DNA of 64,000 nt. It comes from Granulicella arctica (GTDB lineage: Bacteria; Acidobacteriota; Terriglobia; Terriglobales; Acidobacteriaceae). Each line of letters opens with the position of its first letter. The first letter of the stretch is position 1. A model generated the notes under the pieces. The model searched no databases. It was not told the DNA's origin and worked only from the letters and a program-made list of their open reading frames with translations. Location of the stretch: NCBI RefSeq assembly GCF_013410065.1, contig NZ_JACCCW010000001.1:992001-1056000 (forward strand), written 5' to 3'. Below, piece after piece: positions 30,548-39,229 of the stretch. The position numbers were made by a program, and so were the translations under genes.

Positions 30548-31807
30548 ATGTCGATCGATCTGAATGCTACCCTTGCCTCCGCCGACCCGGAGATCGCCTC
30601 CCAGATACAGAACGAAGTCGCCCGCCAGCATGAGGGCCTCGAGATGATCGCATCCGAGAACTTCGTCAGCCGCGCGGTGCTGGAGGCTGCAGGCACGGTC
30701 TTCACGAACAAGTATGCCGAAGGCTACCCCGGCAAGCGCTACTACGGCGGCTGCGAGTTCGCCGATGTCGTCGAGAACCTCGCCCGCGACCGCGCCAAGC
30801 AGCTCTTCGGCGCCGAGCATGCCAATGTGCAGCCGCACTCCGGCTCGCAGGCCAACGCTGCCGCCTTTATGACGCTGCTTTCGCCCGGCGACACCATCCT
30901 CGGCCTCGATCTCGCGCACGGCGGCCACCTCACCCACGGCCACAAGCTCAACTTCTCCGGCAAGCTCTACCGCGTCGTCGGCTATCAGGTCCGCAAAGAC
31001 ACCGAGACCATCGACTACGACGAGCTCGAAGCAACCGCCGAGCGTGAGCGCCCCAAGGTCATCATCGGAGGCGGCAGCGCCTACCCGCGCATCTTCGACT
31101 TCGCCCGTATGCGTGCCATCGCGGACAAGGTCGGCGCACATCTGGTGGTCGATATGGCGCACTTCGCCGGGCTGGTCGCCGCTGGCGTTCATCCCTCGCC
31201 CGTGCCCCACGCGCACATCGTCACCACCACGACGCACAAGACGCTGCGCGGCCCCCGCGGTGGCCTCATCCTCTGCCGGCAGGAGTTTGCCGCTGGTGTG
31301 GACCGCAGCGTCTTCCCCGGCCAGCAGGGCGGTCCGCTCGTCCACATCGTCGCGGCGAAGGCCGTGGCCTTCCGCGAGGCGCTCCAGCCGGAGTTTGCCG
31401 CCTACGCGCAGCAGATCGTCGCCAACGCCAAGGTCCTTGCCGAAGCCATCGCAGGCGAGGGTTACCGCATCGTCTCGGGTGGAACCGATACGCATCTGAT
31501 GCTTATCGACGTCTTCCAGAAGGGCATCCTCGGCAGCGAGGCGGAGCACGCGCTCGGCGAGGCGGGCATCACCGTCAACAAGAACGCCATCCCTTACGAC
31601 ACCAATCCGCCGGTAAAGCCCAGCGGCATCCGCATCGGCACACCCGCTCTCACCACACGCGGCATGAAGGAGCCCGAGATGCGCATCATCGCCGGATGGA
31701 TCGCCGAGGCGCTCGAGCATCGCAACGACGCAGCCCATCTCGCAAAGATTCGCGGACAGGTTGTTGAACTGGCAGAGAAGTTTCCACTGTATGCTTGGCT
31801 ACGATAG
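30548..31807 (+). CDS. glyA: Serine hydroxymethyltransferase
   Basis: A PLP enzyme that converts serine and tetrahydrofolate to glycine and 5,10-methylene-THF. The 419 residues are full length. The PLP lysine is in the [13 protein letters not shown] motif, and the N-terminus has [18 protein letters not shown] and [15 protein letters not shown], all diagnostic. GAGG precedes the ATG closely. The 190-base upstream gap shows no clear riboswitch. The DUF4126 gene follows after 15 bases and is probably cotranscribed. Confidence 0.98.
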   Translation: MSIDLNATLASADPEIASQIQNEVARQHEGLEMIASENFVSRAVLEAAGTVFTNKYAEGYPGKRYYGGCEFADVVENLARDRAKQLFGAEHANVQPHSGSQANAAAFMTLLSPGDTILGLDLAHGGHLTHGHKLNFSGKLYRVVGYQVRKDTETIDYDELEATAERERPKVIIGGGSAYPRIFDFARMRAIADKVGAHLVVDMAHFAGLVAAGVHPSPVPHAHIVTTTTHKTLRGPRGGLILCRQEFAAGVDRSVFPGQQGGPLVHIVAAKAVAFREALQPEFAAYAQQIVANAKVLAEAIAGEGYRIVSGGTDTHLMLIDVFQKGILGSEAEHALGEAGITVNKNAIPYDTNPPVKPSGIRIGTPALTTRGMKEPEMRIIAGWIAEALEHRNDAAHLAKIRGQVVELAEKFPLYAWLR

Positions 31808-31822
31808 CTAAGGAGCCGTGCA

Positions 31823-32311
31823 ATGGCGATCGCGATGATGTCATGGATGCTGGCGATTCCCCTGCTGGGGTTCGCAACCGGCCTGCGTAGCATGACTCCC
31901 ATCGCGGTCCTGTGCTGGTTCGGCTACTTCGGCACGCTTCCCGTGCATCACGACTGGGCCTTCTGGACGACCCGGCTGGTCACGGCGATCGTCTTCACGG
32001 TCTTTGCTGTGGGCGAGTACATCGGCGATGTACTGCCGCAGATGCCGAACCGCACCTCGCCCGTTCCACTCACGGCGCGTCTCATCCTCGGCGGTCTGGT
32101 CGGAGCCCTTGCAGCCACGGCGCTGCATGGATCGGCTCTTGAAGGCATCATCCTCGGTTCACTGGGCGCGCTGCTCGGCGCATTTGTGGGCTTCCACGTC
32201 CGGCGCGACCTCGTCCAAAGCACCGGCTGGCCGGACTGGACCGCGGCGATCACCGAAGACGCGGTCGCCATCCTGGCTGCGGTCTTCGCGATGGCCATCG
32301 TTACGGGATAA
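31823..32311 (+). CDS. DUF4126 family membrane protein
   Basis: A 162-residue protein with four to five hydrophobic segments and the family features GFATGLRSMTPIAVL near the N-terminus and GGLVGALAATALHGSALEG in the middle. DUF4126 has no known function. It lies 15 bases after glyA, with AAGGAG upstream of the ATG, so it reads as the second gene of that operon. Confidence 0.82.
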   Translation: MAIAMMSWMLAIPLLGFATGLRSMTPIAVLCWFGYFGTLPVHHDWAFWTTRLVTAIVFTVFAVGEYIGDVLPQMPNRTSPVPLTARLILGGLVGALAATALHGSALEGIILGSLGALLGAFVGFHVRRDLVQSTGWPDWTAAITEDAVAILAAVFAMAIVTG

Positions 32312-32392
32312 TCCGATTTTCCTAGTAAAATAGTTGTTTCAGATATAGAATGATGAGTGGTTGTTGGGCCGCGAAAGAATGGCCAGGGACCT

Positions 32393-32578
32393 GTGAAGCT
32401 GTTTTGGAAGTCGTTCCTTTCTGTAGTCGTCACGCTGCTCCTCTACGAGGGCATGGTGACCGCATTCCATCTCCTCAATCTCCCCAGTAGTCTGGCTGTC
32501 TTCGCCGGCATGTGCCTGTTGCTGTTGCTGGCAGCGGGTGGATTCATCGTGTTTCGTTTTATCTGGAGGCGGTTGTGA
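32393..32578 (+). CDS. Small membrane protein upstream of the SPFH gene
   Basis: About 61 residues with two hydrophobic helices (SFLSVVVTLLLYEGMV and LAVFAGMCLLLLLAAGGFIVF) and a basic C-terminus. The GTG at 32393 follows AGGGA; GTG at 32357 is an alternative. Its stop overlaps the GTG start of the SPFH gene (GTGA), which supports both calls and suggests coupled synthesis, perhaps as a partner of the SPFH assembly. No family is recognised. Confidence 0.6.
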   Translation: MKLFWKSFLSVVVTLLLYEGMVTAFHLLNLPSSLAVFAGMCLLLLLAAGGFIVFRFIWRRL

Positions 32579-33555
32579 CGTTATTTGGTGAGGTTATGAA
32601 CCCCGGCAGCGGCCGGAGTGGAGATGCACAGCAGCAGTACATGGCAAAGCTGTTGAAGCGCGGAGCGGTAGTGCTCGTGCTGCTCGTCGCCGCCATCATC
32701 TTCTTCAACTACGTAGCGGCGATCACGCGGATCGGCGCGGGCTACGTCGGCGTGGAGGTGGTCCTGAGCGGTTCGCAGCGCGGACCCTCGGAGATCCCCA
32801 TCCGCACCGGATGGGTCTTCTACAGTCCGCTGCGGTCGCAGATTATCGAGTTCCCGACCTTTGTGCAGACGGTAAAGTGGACGCACGATCTGAACGAGGG
32901 CCGCGCCAGCAATGAGGAGATGAGCTTCAACTCGAAGGAGGGCATGGAGATCTACTCGGACGTGTCGCTCTCCTACGCGATCGAGCCGCGCCGTGTGCCG
33001 GACTTTTACGTGAAGTACCGGCTGAGCGATCTCGATATGTTTACCCACGGCATCCTGCGCGATGTGGTGCGGAACAGCCTCAACGAGGTGGCGTCGACCT
33101 ATAGCGTCGAGCAGATCTACGGGGAGCAGAAGGCGGAGTTTCTGGCCAAGGTCCAGACGCTGATCCAGCAGAAGATGGAGCCGGTTGGTGTGGGCATCCA
33201 GCAGTTCGGCTTCATCGGTGCGCCGCGCGTACCGGCTGTGATTGCCACCGCGATCACCTCCAAGGCACAGGCAATCCAGGACGCCGAGCGTGCCCGTAAC
33301 GAGCTGGCGAAGACGCAGGCCGAGGCGGCAAAGACCGTCGCCGAGGCCGAGGGTGAGGCGAAGGCCGCCGTCACCCGCGCCAACGGCGAGGCCGAGGCGA
33401 ACAAGATTCGTCAGACGTCGCTGACGCCGCAGTTGCTGGAGCTCAGGAAGATCGAGAACCAGAAGGCGCTCATTGATCGCTGGAACGGCCAGCTTCCGAC
33501 GGTGCAGACCGGCAATGGTGGTCTGCTGATGGAGCTGCCAAAGCCGGACAAATAA
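32575..33555 (+). CDS. SPFH/band 7 (prohibitin-like) membrane protein
   Basis: A 326-residue protein with a single N-terminal transmembrane helix (VVLVLLVAAIIFFNYV), an SPFH domain and a long Ala/Glu-rich coiled-coil stretch (KTQAEAAKTVAEAEGEAKAA). Proteins of this family form ring-like membrane scaffolds that act on membrane proteases or lipid domains. The GTG at 32575 is chosen because GGAGG lies 6 bases upstream and it overlaps the previous stop; ATG 32596 is also in frame. Codons are G-rich, unlike the C-rich genes further left. Confidence 0.88.
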   Translation: MTLFGEVMNPGSGRSGDAQQQYMAKLLKRGAVVLVLLVAAIIFFNYVAAITRIGAGYVGVEVVLSGSQRGPSEIPIRTGWVFYSPLRSQIIEFPTFVQTVKWTHDLNEGRASNEEMSFNSKEGMEIYSDVSLSYAIEPRRVPDFYVKYRLSDLDMFTHGILRDVVRNSLNEVASTYSVEQIYGEQKAEFLAKVQTLIQQKMEPVGVGIQQFGFIGAPRVPAVIATAITSKAQAIQDAERARNELAKTQAEAAKTVAEAEGEAKAAVTRANGEAEANKIRQTSLTPQLLELRKIENQKALIDRWNGQLPTVQTGNGGLLMELPKPDK

Positions 33556-33622
33556 CCGCACTCCTGCCTGTCAGCCCCATCCGAAGCGGGTGGGGCTGCA
33601 TCAGATAGAGAGGAGATCCCAC

Positions 33623-34618
33623 ATGGAGTATGTAAATCTTGGCAAGACCGGTCTCAAGGTCTCGCGAATCTGTCTCGGCTGCATGACGTATGGTGCCCCG
33701 GCCGTCGAGCCAATGGCCGGGCGTCACGCATGGGCGCTGGACGAGCAGCAGAGCCAGCCATTTCTACGGCAGGCACTCGATTTAGGCATCAACTTCTTCG
33801 ACACCGCCAATGCATACTCAAGCGGTGCCAGCGAAGAGGTGCTCGGCCGCTTCCTCAAGGCGAACACACGGCGGGAGAACGTCGTCATCGCGACCAAGGT
33901 CTTTTTTGGTCTAAGCGACGATCCCAATGGCAAGGGCCTTTCGCGCAAAGCTATTCTGCATGAGCTTGACGAGAGCCTGCGTCGCCTCGGCACGGATTAC
34001 GTCGATCTCTACCAGATCCACCGCTGGGACTATGAGACGCCCATCGAGGAGACGCTTGAGGCGTTGCACGATGTCGTCAAAGCGGGCAAGGTCCGGTACA
34101 TCGGCGCGTCGTCCATGTTCGCATGGCAGTTCGCCAAAGCGCTCTATCTCGCGGACAAGCACGGCTGGACACGCTTCATCTCCATGCAGAACCACTACAA
34201 CCTCCTCTATCGCGAAGAGGAACGCGAGATGATGGGCCTGTGCGCGGCTGAGGGCATCGGTGTCATTCCCTGGTCGCCGCTCGCACGCGGACGGCTGACG
34301 CGGGCTTGGGATGCGGAGAGCACGAAGCGCTCGGAGACGGACAAGGTCAGCCAGGCGCTTTACTCAAAGACGGAGGACGCCGATAAGGCCGTCGTTGACC
34401 GCCTCGGAGAGATCGCAGAACAGCACGGACTCCCTCGCTCCCAGGTCGCGCTGGCATGGATGCTCGCCAAGCCGGTCATCACCTCGCCGATCGTCGGCGC
34501 CAGCAAGCCCGGCCATCTGGAGGATGCTGTAGCCGCACTGTCGGTGAAGCTGACACCGGAGGAGGTCCTGTCGTTGGAAGAGCCCAACGTGCCACATCCC
34601 ACATTGGGTTTCAGCTAG
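33623..34618 (+). CDS. Aldo/keto reductase
   Basis: An NADPH-dependent oxidoreductase with the (beta/alpha)8 fold. The catalytic tetrad can be located: Asp and Tyr in FDTANAYSSG, Lys in ATKVFFG and His in LYQIHRWD. The NADP-binding C-terminal region reads ITSPIVGASKPGHLEDAVAAL. Sequence type matches the YajO/Gfo-like AKR group acting on small aldehydes or sugars. AGGAG lies 8 bases before the ATG at 33623. A strong hairpin follows the gene. Confidence 0.93.
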   Translation: MEYVNLGKTGLKVSRICLGCMTYGAPAVEPMAGRHAWALDEQQSQPFLRQALDLGINFFDTANAYSSGASEEVLGRFLKANTRRENVVIATKVFFGLSDDPNGKGLSRKAILHELDESLRRLGTDYVDLYQIHRWDYETPIEETLEALHDVVKAGKVRYIGASSMFAWQFAKALYLADKHGWTRFISMQNHYNLLYREEEREMMGLCAAEGIGVIPWSPLARGRLTRAWDAESTKRSETDKVSQALYSKTEDADKAVVDRLGEIAEQHGLPRSQVALAWMLAKPVITSPIVGASKPGHLEDAVAALSVKLTPEEVLSLEEPNVPHPTLGFS

Positions 34619-34644
34619 AGCTGGTCCTCTATCAGAGTCGAAGC

Positions 34645-34681
34645 GACTCCTCTGCCTGCTCGCGGGTTCGGCAGAGGAGTC
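34645..34681 (+). terminator. Hairpin after the aldo/keto reductase gene
   Basis: A perfect 12-bp stem (GACTCCTCTGCC with GGCAGAGGAGTC) and a 13-base loop begin 26 bases after the stop. The T-run is lacking, so it may terminate inefficiently or stabilise the transcript. Confidence 0.55.
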
Positions 34682-34711
34682 ACTGACATCGAAATATAAG
34701 GAGTCTTCCTC

Positions 34712-35341
34712 ATGAACGTTGTCCTCTATGGAGCTACCGGCATGATCGGCAGCCGCATTCAGCGCGAGTTGATCTCACGCGGTCACACTGTAACCGCTGT
34801 TGTGCGCGACCCTTCGCACGTGGAGCCTAACCCTGCCGTTACGGCCCTTAAAGGCGATCAGACGGATGCTGCCGATGTCGCTGCAAAGGCCAAAGGAGCG
34901 GATGCCATCATCTCCGCATACAGCCCCGGCCACGGAACCGAGCAGGTTCTCCTCACCGCGATCCAGGCATTGATCGACGGAGCCAAGACAGCAGATGTGC
35001 CACGTGTGCTCGTAGTCGGAGGCGCTGCCGGCCTATATGTCGCTCCAGGCGTTACGCTGCTCGACTCCGGACATCTGCCGGAGGAGTGGAAGGCCATCGC
35101 TACGGCGCATCGGGATGCACTCGAGATCCTGCGCAAGGCCGACCTCGACTGGACCTACCTGAGCCCCGCCGCCTTCATACAACCCGGCGAGCGCACCGGC
35201 AAGTTCCGCCTGGGCAAGGACGATCTCGTCGCCGACGCAAAGGGCGAGAGCCGCATCTCCGCCGAGGACTATGCTGTGGCGCTCGTCGATGAGATGGAGC
35301 AGCCCAAGCACATCCGTCAGCGCTTTACGTTGGCCTATTAA
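34712..35341 (+). CDS. NAD(P)H-binding atypical SDR (NmrA/YwnB-like)
   Basis: A 209-residue Rossmann protein with the N-terminal motif G-A-T-G-M-I-G and a short C-terminal part, as in YwnB/YhfK-type flavin-reductase-like or NmrA-like proteins. The classical SDR Tyr-x-x-x-Lys is not evident, so activity as a reductase or a redox sensor is open. AAGGAG lies 9 bases before the ATG. It follows the aldo/keto reductase after a hairpin. Confidence 0.85.
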   Translation: MNVVLYGATGMIGSRIQRELISRGHTVTAVVRDPSHVEPNPAVTALKGDQTDAADVAAKAKGADAIISAYSPGHGTEQVLLTAIQALIDGAKTADVPRVLVVGGAAGLYVAPGVTLLDSGHLPEEWKAIATAHRDALEILRKADLDWTYLSPAAFIQPGERTGKFRLGKDDLVADAKGESRISAEDYAVALVDEMEQPKHIRQRFTLAY

Positions 35342-35406
35342 AGGTATTGCAAATAGACTGAGATCCGTCCTGATGGACGGGTCTCGTCGTTTGAAAGATA
35401 GCCAGT

Positions 35407-36294
35407 TTAGAGTCGCGTTGTCTTTAGAGCGAATGCAATTTCGTCAATGTGATGGCAAAGGGACGAAAGGTGTGCATCGTTCGGGAACACAGTAAGAGTT
35501 GCTGTGGGTATATCCCGAATCGCCGACTGCACCAGAGCGAGGGGAACATTCCGGTCTTCTGCGCCATGAAACAGATGGATAGGAATCCGAATGCTAGAAA
35601 GGTCCAACTCGAAGGGGCGGACATAAAGCCCCACATCCCAAGCTGTGCCTTTCGTGCCAGTGCGTAGACATTCCTGGATAGAGAGTTGTACTGCTTCCAA
35701 ACGGCCTGGCTCCGAAATTGTCGCAAAATCGACCGGGGGAAGATGTGGTCGCATCTTCTCAAGCTCAGCATCGCGTGAAGCTCCACTAGGTCGCCGCATT
35801 GTGTTCAGTAAAAGACGAAGGCCAAAGGGAAAGCGCCGAGCTAGAATCCAGAAGATGCGATTTACAAACGGTAGATTCTCTGCAACCTCTGATGCATCCA
35901 TCCGCCACGCACCCGAAACAATCACCGCTGAGGTTACCCTTTCGGGAATACGAGCCGCGCAGGCGGCCACATAGGCTCCACCGCCAGAGTTTCCGAGCAG
36001 GGCAAAGCGCTGTAGGCCGAGAGAATCTACCAGACAAACGACATCCGCCGCCCAGTCGCTAAAACTTCGTCCAGGCTTAAAGTCTGACATGCCGATGCCG
36101 GGACGATCCGGCGCGATCATATGCAAACCTGCTTCAGAGATGGAGTCATCTCCTAAAAGCATCGGTTCGAGCCGGGACGACGGAGCACCGTGAAAATAGA
36201 GGACGGGAGTCCCGCTCGGAGAACCATATTCGGCGTAAGCAAGGGTTCGACCGTCGGGTAGTTTGATGGATTGGTTAGTCTTGAGTGTGTCCAT
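35407..36294 (-). CDS. Alpha/beta hydrolase
   Basis: A 295-residue hydrolase with oxyanion segment FHGAPSS, nucleophile elbow G-N-S-G-G-G (S103), acidic residue in HGAEDRNVP and catalytic His in NDAHLS. The fold suits ester, epoxide or similar hydrolysis. No signal peptide is seen. It lies 72 bases downstream of the second Rieske oxygenase on the same strand, so it might be cotranscribed and act on an oxygenase product, but that is speculative. Confidence 0.88.
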   Translation of the reverse strand: MDTLKTNQSIKLPDGRTLAYAEYGSPSGTPVLYFHGAPSSRLEPMLLGDDSISEAGLHMIAPDRPGIGMSDFKPGRSFSDWAADVVCLVDSLGLQRFALLGNSGGGAYVAACAARIPERVTSAVIVSGAWRMDASEVAENLPFVNRIFWILARRFPFGLRLLLNTMRRPSGASRDAELEKMRPHLPPVDFATISEPGRLEAVQLSIQECLRTGTKGTAWDVGLYVRPFELDLSSIRIPIHLFHGAEDRNVPLALVQSAIRDIPTATLTVFPNDAHLSSLCHHIDEIAFALKTTRL

Positions 36295-36365
36295 AGCGCC
36301 ACCTTTAGCCTATAAATAAGCCGCGAGCTAATGTTTAGGTTACAGAGAGCTTGTCTTGCGGCCCT

Positions 36366-37448
36366 CTACGCCGTAAAGCTTCTCCCTAAGCCAAGCGCAG
36401 CCAGACCCTTTCTGTACGCAATAGAGCTTCGATCCGCCGGAAAGTGCGCCTCTGCATGCAGATCGAGCGGTAGGTCCTCCGGGAACTGCCGTTCGACGAT
36501 CGCCTTATCCTCCGAGAACACCAGATCGTTGAAGTCAAGCGTCGCCTGCAACGGAGCATCTTTGTCGAAGTTCCGGCAGATAGGAACAAAGAGCCGCGTC
36601 TTCCGAGCCGAGACGGGCGATGCCGCATTCATAATGTGAAGCTGCCCACCCTTCGGAAAGAAGACCGTCAGCTTCGGAGTAAACGGAAAGAAGAGCTCGA
36701 ACCGTCTACGCCACAGAAAATCCGGCGGATTCAAATGCTTGTACCCGTGGGAATAATTGCTCACCGTACTGATGTAGTCGGCCACAAAGCCCGTAGCGGT
36801 CGGCGTCACAGGGTAGTCAGGAACAACAGGATTATCCGGCTCGCCAAAGCTCTCCAGGTGGACAAACGCAAAGTGGCTGACATCGAGAAATCCTTCGACC
36901 TGACGACCCGCTGATGCCTCGATCGCAACGCTGTCGGGGAGCACCTGAATATAGTCGGGGTCGTCCCACTCCTTCATCTCAGGCAGCGGAAGCGGGCCGT
37001 TGTCTACCAGCCGCACCCAGACCAGACCGTAGCGCTCCTGAACCGGAAACGTCTGGAGGCGCAGCCGGGGCGAGATCGCACCCTTCGGATGCGCCGGAAT
37101 GCAGGTACACCTGCCATCGGGGCTGTAGCGCAGGCCATGATATTTGCAGATGATCTCGTCTCCCTCGACGTGGCCGAGGCTGAGCGGAACCCCGCGATGC
37201 TGGCAGATGTCCCGCGCCGCAGCCAGCGAGCCATCCGAGAGGCGATAGACTACGACGCGCTCATCCAGCAACGTCGCCGCATAGGGCTTATCGACGACCT
37301 CGCGCGAAAAGGCGACCGGATACCAGAACGGCGCCAGCGCCCGCCAGTCAGACTCGGCAAAGGTACACCCGCGAGGCAGGACAGCGGCCTGTGACGGTTC
37401 AGCGGCCGCTAACTCAGCGGCAGGGACAAAGGAATTGAGGGGCGTCAT
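36366..37448 (-). CDS. Rieske oxygenase, vanillate demethylase/pheophorbide oxygenase-like
   Basis: A 360-residue Rieske oxygenase. The [2Fe-2S] site is C82/H84 (CQHRG) and C101/H104 (CKYHG). The mononuclear iron site is D189-x2-H192-x4-H197 in LDVSHFAFVH. The C-terminal domain resembles vanillate O-demethylase and choline/carnitine-type branches. It follows the radical SAM gene by about 70 bases on the same strand. No ferredoxin reductase is nearby. It is only distantly similar to the Rieske protein at 25.6 kb, so the two are not recent duplicates. Confidence 0.88.
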   Translation of the reverse strand: MTPLNSFVPAAELAAAEPSQAAVLPRGCTFAESDWRALAPFWYPVAFSREVVDKPYAATLLDERVVVYRLSDGSLAAARDICQHRGVPLSLGHVEGDEIICKYHGLRYSPDGRCTCIPAHPKGAISPRLRLQTFPVQERYGLVWVRLVDNGPLPLPEMKEWDDPDYIQVLPDSVAIEASAGRQVEGFLDVSHFAFVHLESFGEPDNPVVPDYPVTPTATGFVADYISTVSNYSHGYKHLNPPDFLWRRRFELFFPFTPKLTVFFPKGGQLHIMNAASPVSARKTRLFVPICRNFDKDAPLQATLDFNDLVFSEDKAIVERQFPEDLPLDLHAEAHFPADRSSIAYRKGLAALGLGRSFTA

Positions 37449-37517
37449 GCGTCATTATGAGCCCAGGTTCACATAGGAAGCAATCGGAGAGATGGAATCA
37501 AAAGCGTCGATCCGTTA

Positions 37518-38969
37518 TTAAAGGTAATTCGGAATCTCCTGGCGCAACGGGGCGAGGCGGGTCTCCTCGAGAGTGTCCCGATAAAACATGTTGTAGGTGT
37601 CGAAGGGGATGAGGCGTTTGGCGTCGGGGTGCGCGATGTGGATACAGGTCTTCTTGATGGAGCGGAGGTCGAAGCTCTGGGCGTCGATGAACTGCACGAT
37701 GAGGATGCGGAAGAGGTTGTCGTAGCCGAGGTTCTTGGGGGCCATGATCTGCGGGAGACAGCAGAGCAGCTCGCGTAAGGTGCTGGCCTGCGACTGTGGC
37801 GAGTGGTTAGTCGAGAACAGTTTGAAGAGTTGGTTGCGCACATTGGGATTATGTTCAAGGTCTTGGCGGATGGCAGGGTCTTGCTCATAGATGATGGTGT
37901 TGCGGCCACCGTTGATGAGCACATCAGGAGAGACTAGGCCAGTGAGCGGAACTACTTTGCCGCCGAGCTTCATAGCGTAGCCCATGGCAAGCGAGTCGGG
38001 ATGGCAGGGGACGGGGATCAGGTCTTCGGGTTTAAAGACGGTGGACTGCTCGAGGATGCGGCGGCGGACTTCCGAGAGAGTGAGCCGGTGGGCGGCGGAG
38101 TCGTAGTTGCCGAGGCGGCCCGCCTGTTGCACGGGCTGGAAGGTGATGCCGCGGACACAGGGTTGTTGCAAAGCAAAGTCGATGATGGAGCCGAGCTCGT
38201 CGTCATTGACGCCACGTTCTACTGTCACGACTAATGTTGTCGATACTCCTAACTTGTTGAGGCGTTCGATGGCCCTCTCGCGGATGCTGCGGAGGTCGGC
38301 GCCGCGAAGCTGCATGAGGGGATCGCGGCGAAGAGAGTCGAACTGGAGGTAGAGCTCGAACTTAGGCATGTAGGTGGCGAGGCGCTGGGCGAAGGCCACG
38401 TCCTGAGCGATGCGGATGCCATTGGTGTTGACCATGAGGTGGCGGATGGGGCGGCGTTTTGCGGCGTCGAGTACCTCGAAGAACTGTGGGTGAATCGTCG
38501 GCTCGCCGCCGGAGATCTGAACGACATCGGGCTCGGCCTCGTTGGCGACAATGCAGTCGAGCATTCGTTCGATCTGGTCGAGCGGCTTGAATTCGGTGCG
38601 ATGCGTGCCGGATTGCGCATAGCAGATAGGGCAGGAGAGATTGCAGGCATCGCAGATCTCGAGCAGCGAGAGGCAAGAGTGCTGTTCGTGGTCCGGGCAG
38701 AGGCCGCAGTCGTAGGGGCAGCCGTATTTGATCGGGGTGTTGTAGCGGTCAGGCATCTCGGGTGGTTTGATGAAGACCTCGCGGCAGCGCCGGTAGTAGT
38801 CCACGTCATCCGCGATCAGGACACGCTCGAAGCCGTGCTGGGGGCAGCGTTTGAGCATGTAGACGTTTTCGTCCTCGAAGACGATCTTGGCATCGATGCG
38901 GCGATAGCAGGTGGTGCAGAGGGAGACGGCGGTGTCGTAGAAGAGATAGGGGCGGGTGCGGGCGGGCAT
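37518..38969 (-). CDS. Radical SAM enzyme of the tetraether lipid synthase (Tes/MJ0619-like) family
   Basis: A 483-residue radical SAM protein. The N-terminus holds cysteine pairs C18/C21 and C42 in SLCTTCYRRIDAKI and KRCPQHG, a rubredoxin-like metal site. A CPYDCGLC cluster motif (C84, C88, C91) and C99 follow. The radical SAM triad is C109-x3-C113-x2-C116 (CNLSCPIC), and SGGEPTIHPQF is the SAM-binding GGE motif. This order of motifs matches MJ0619-type proteins, whose archaeal member joins two lipid chains into membrane-spanning tetraethers. Translation is probably coupled to the two membrane-protein genes upstream. Acting on acyl or alkyl chains is inference. Confidence 0.85.
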   Translation of the reverse strand: MPARTRPYLFYDTAVSLCTTCYRRIDAKIVFEDENVYMLKRCPQHGFERVLIADDVDYYRRCREVFIKPPEMPDRYNTPIKYGCPYDCGLCPDHEQHSCLSLLEICDACNLSCPICYAQSGTHRTEFKPLDQIERMLDCIVANEAEPDVVQISGGEPTIHPQFFEVLDAAKRRPIRHLMVNTNGIRIAQDVAFAQRLATYMPKFELYLQFDSLRRDPLMQLRGADLRSIRERAIERLNKLGVSTTLVVTVERGVNDDELGSIIDFALQQPCVRGITFQPVQQAGRLGNYDSAAHRLTLSEVRRRILEQSTVFKPEDLIPVPCHPDSLAMGYAMKLGGKVVPLTGLVSPDVLINGGRNTIIYEQDPAIRQDLEHNPNVRNQLFKLFSTNHSPQSQASTLRELLCCLPQIMAPKNLGYDNLFRILIVQFIDAQSFDLRSIKKTCIHIAHPDAKRLIPFDTYNMFYRDTLEETRLAPLRQEIPNYL

Positions 38970-38974
38970 GGGCG

Positions 38975-39229
38975 CTACTCCTCGCTATTGATGGAGCGGA
39001 CGATGGCGGTGACTCCTATGCACAGCAGGCCGATGAGACAAACGGCTTCGATCACGGCGGAGGCCCCGATCACAGAGCCCATAATGGAGTCCAAATGAAG
39101 AGTGGAGGAAAGCATGGTGCTGGCCGTGCATAGTCCGAAGGCCAGGATGCAGACGACAGCGAAGATTGTCGCAAGCTTGGCGAGGCTTATAGGTTTATTC
39201 GGTGGCTGAGGCAAGGGCTGGGTGCTCAT
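38975..39229 (-). CDS. Small two-helix membrane protein of the radical SAM operon
   Basis: An 84-residue protein with a polar Pro-rich N-terminus and two hydrophobic segments (LATIFAVVCILAFGLCTA and AVIEAVCLIGLLCIGVTAI). The ATG at 39229 overlaps the stop of the Lgt-like gene (ATGA), and the stop lies 5 bases before the radical SAM start, so all three are made together. No family is recognised. It could anchor the radical SAM enzyme at the membrane, which is a guess from context. Confidence 0.75.
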   Translation of the reverse strand: MSTQPLPQPPNKPISLAKLATIFAVVCILAFGLCTASTMLSSTLHLDSIMGSVIGASAVIEAVCLIGLLCIGVTAIVRSINSEE

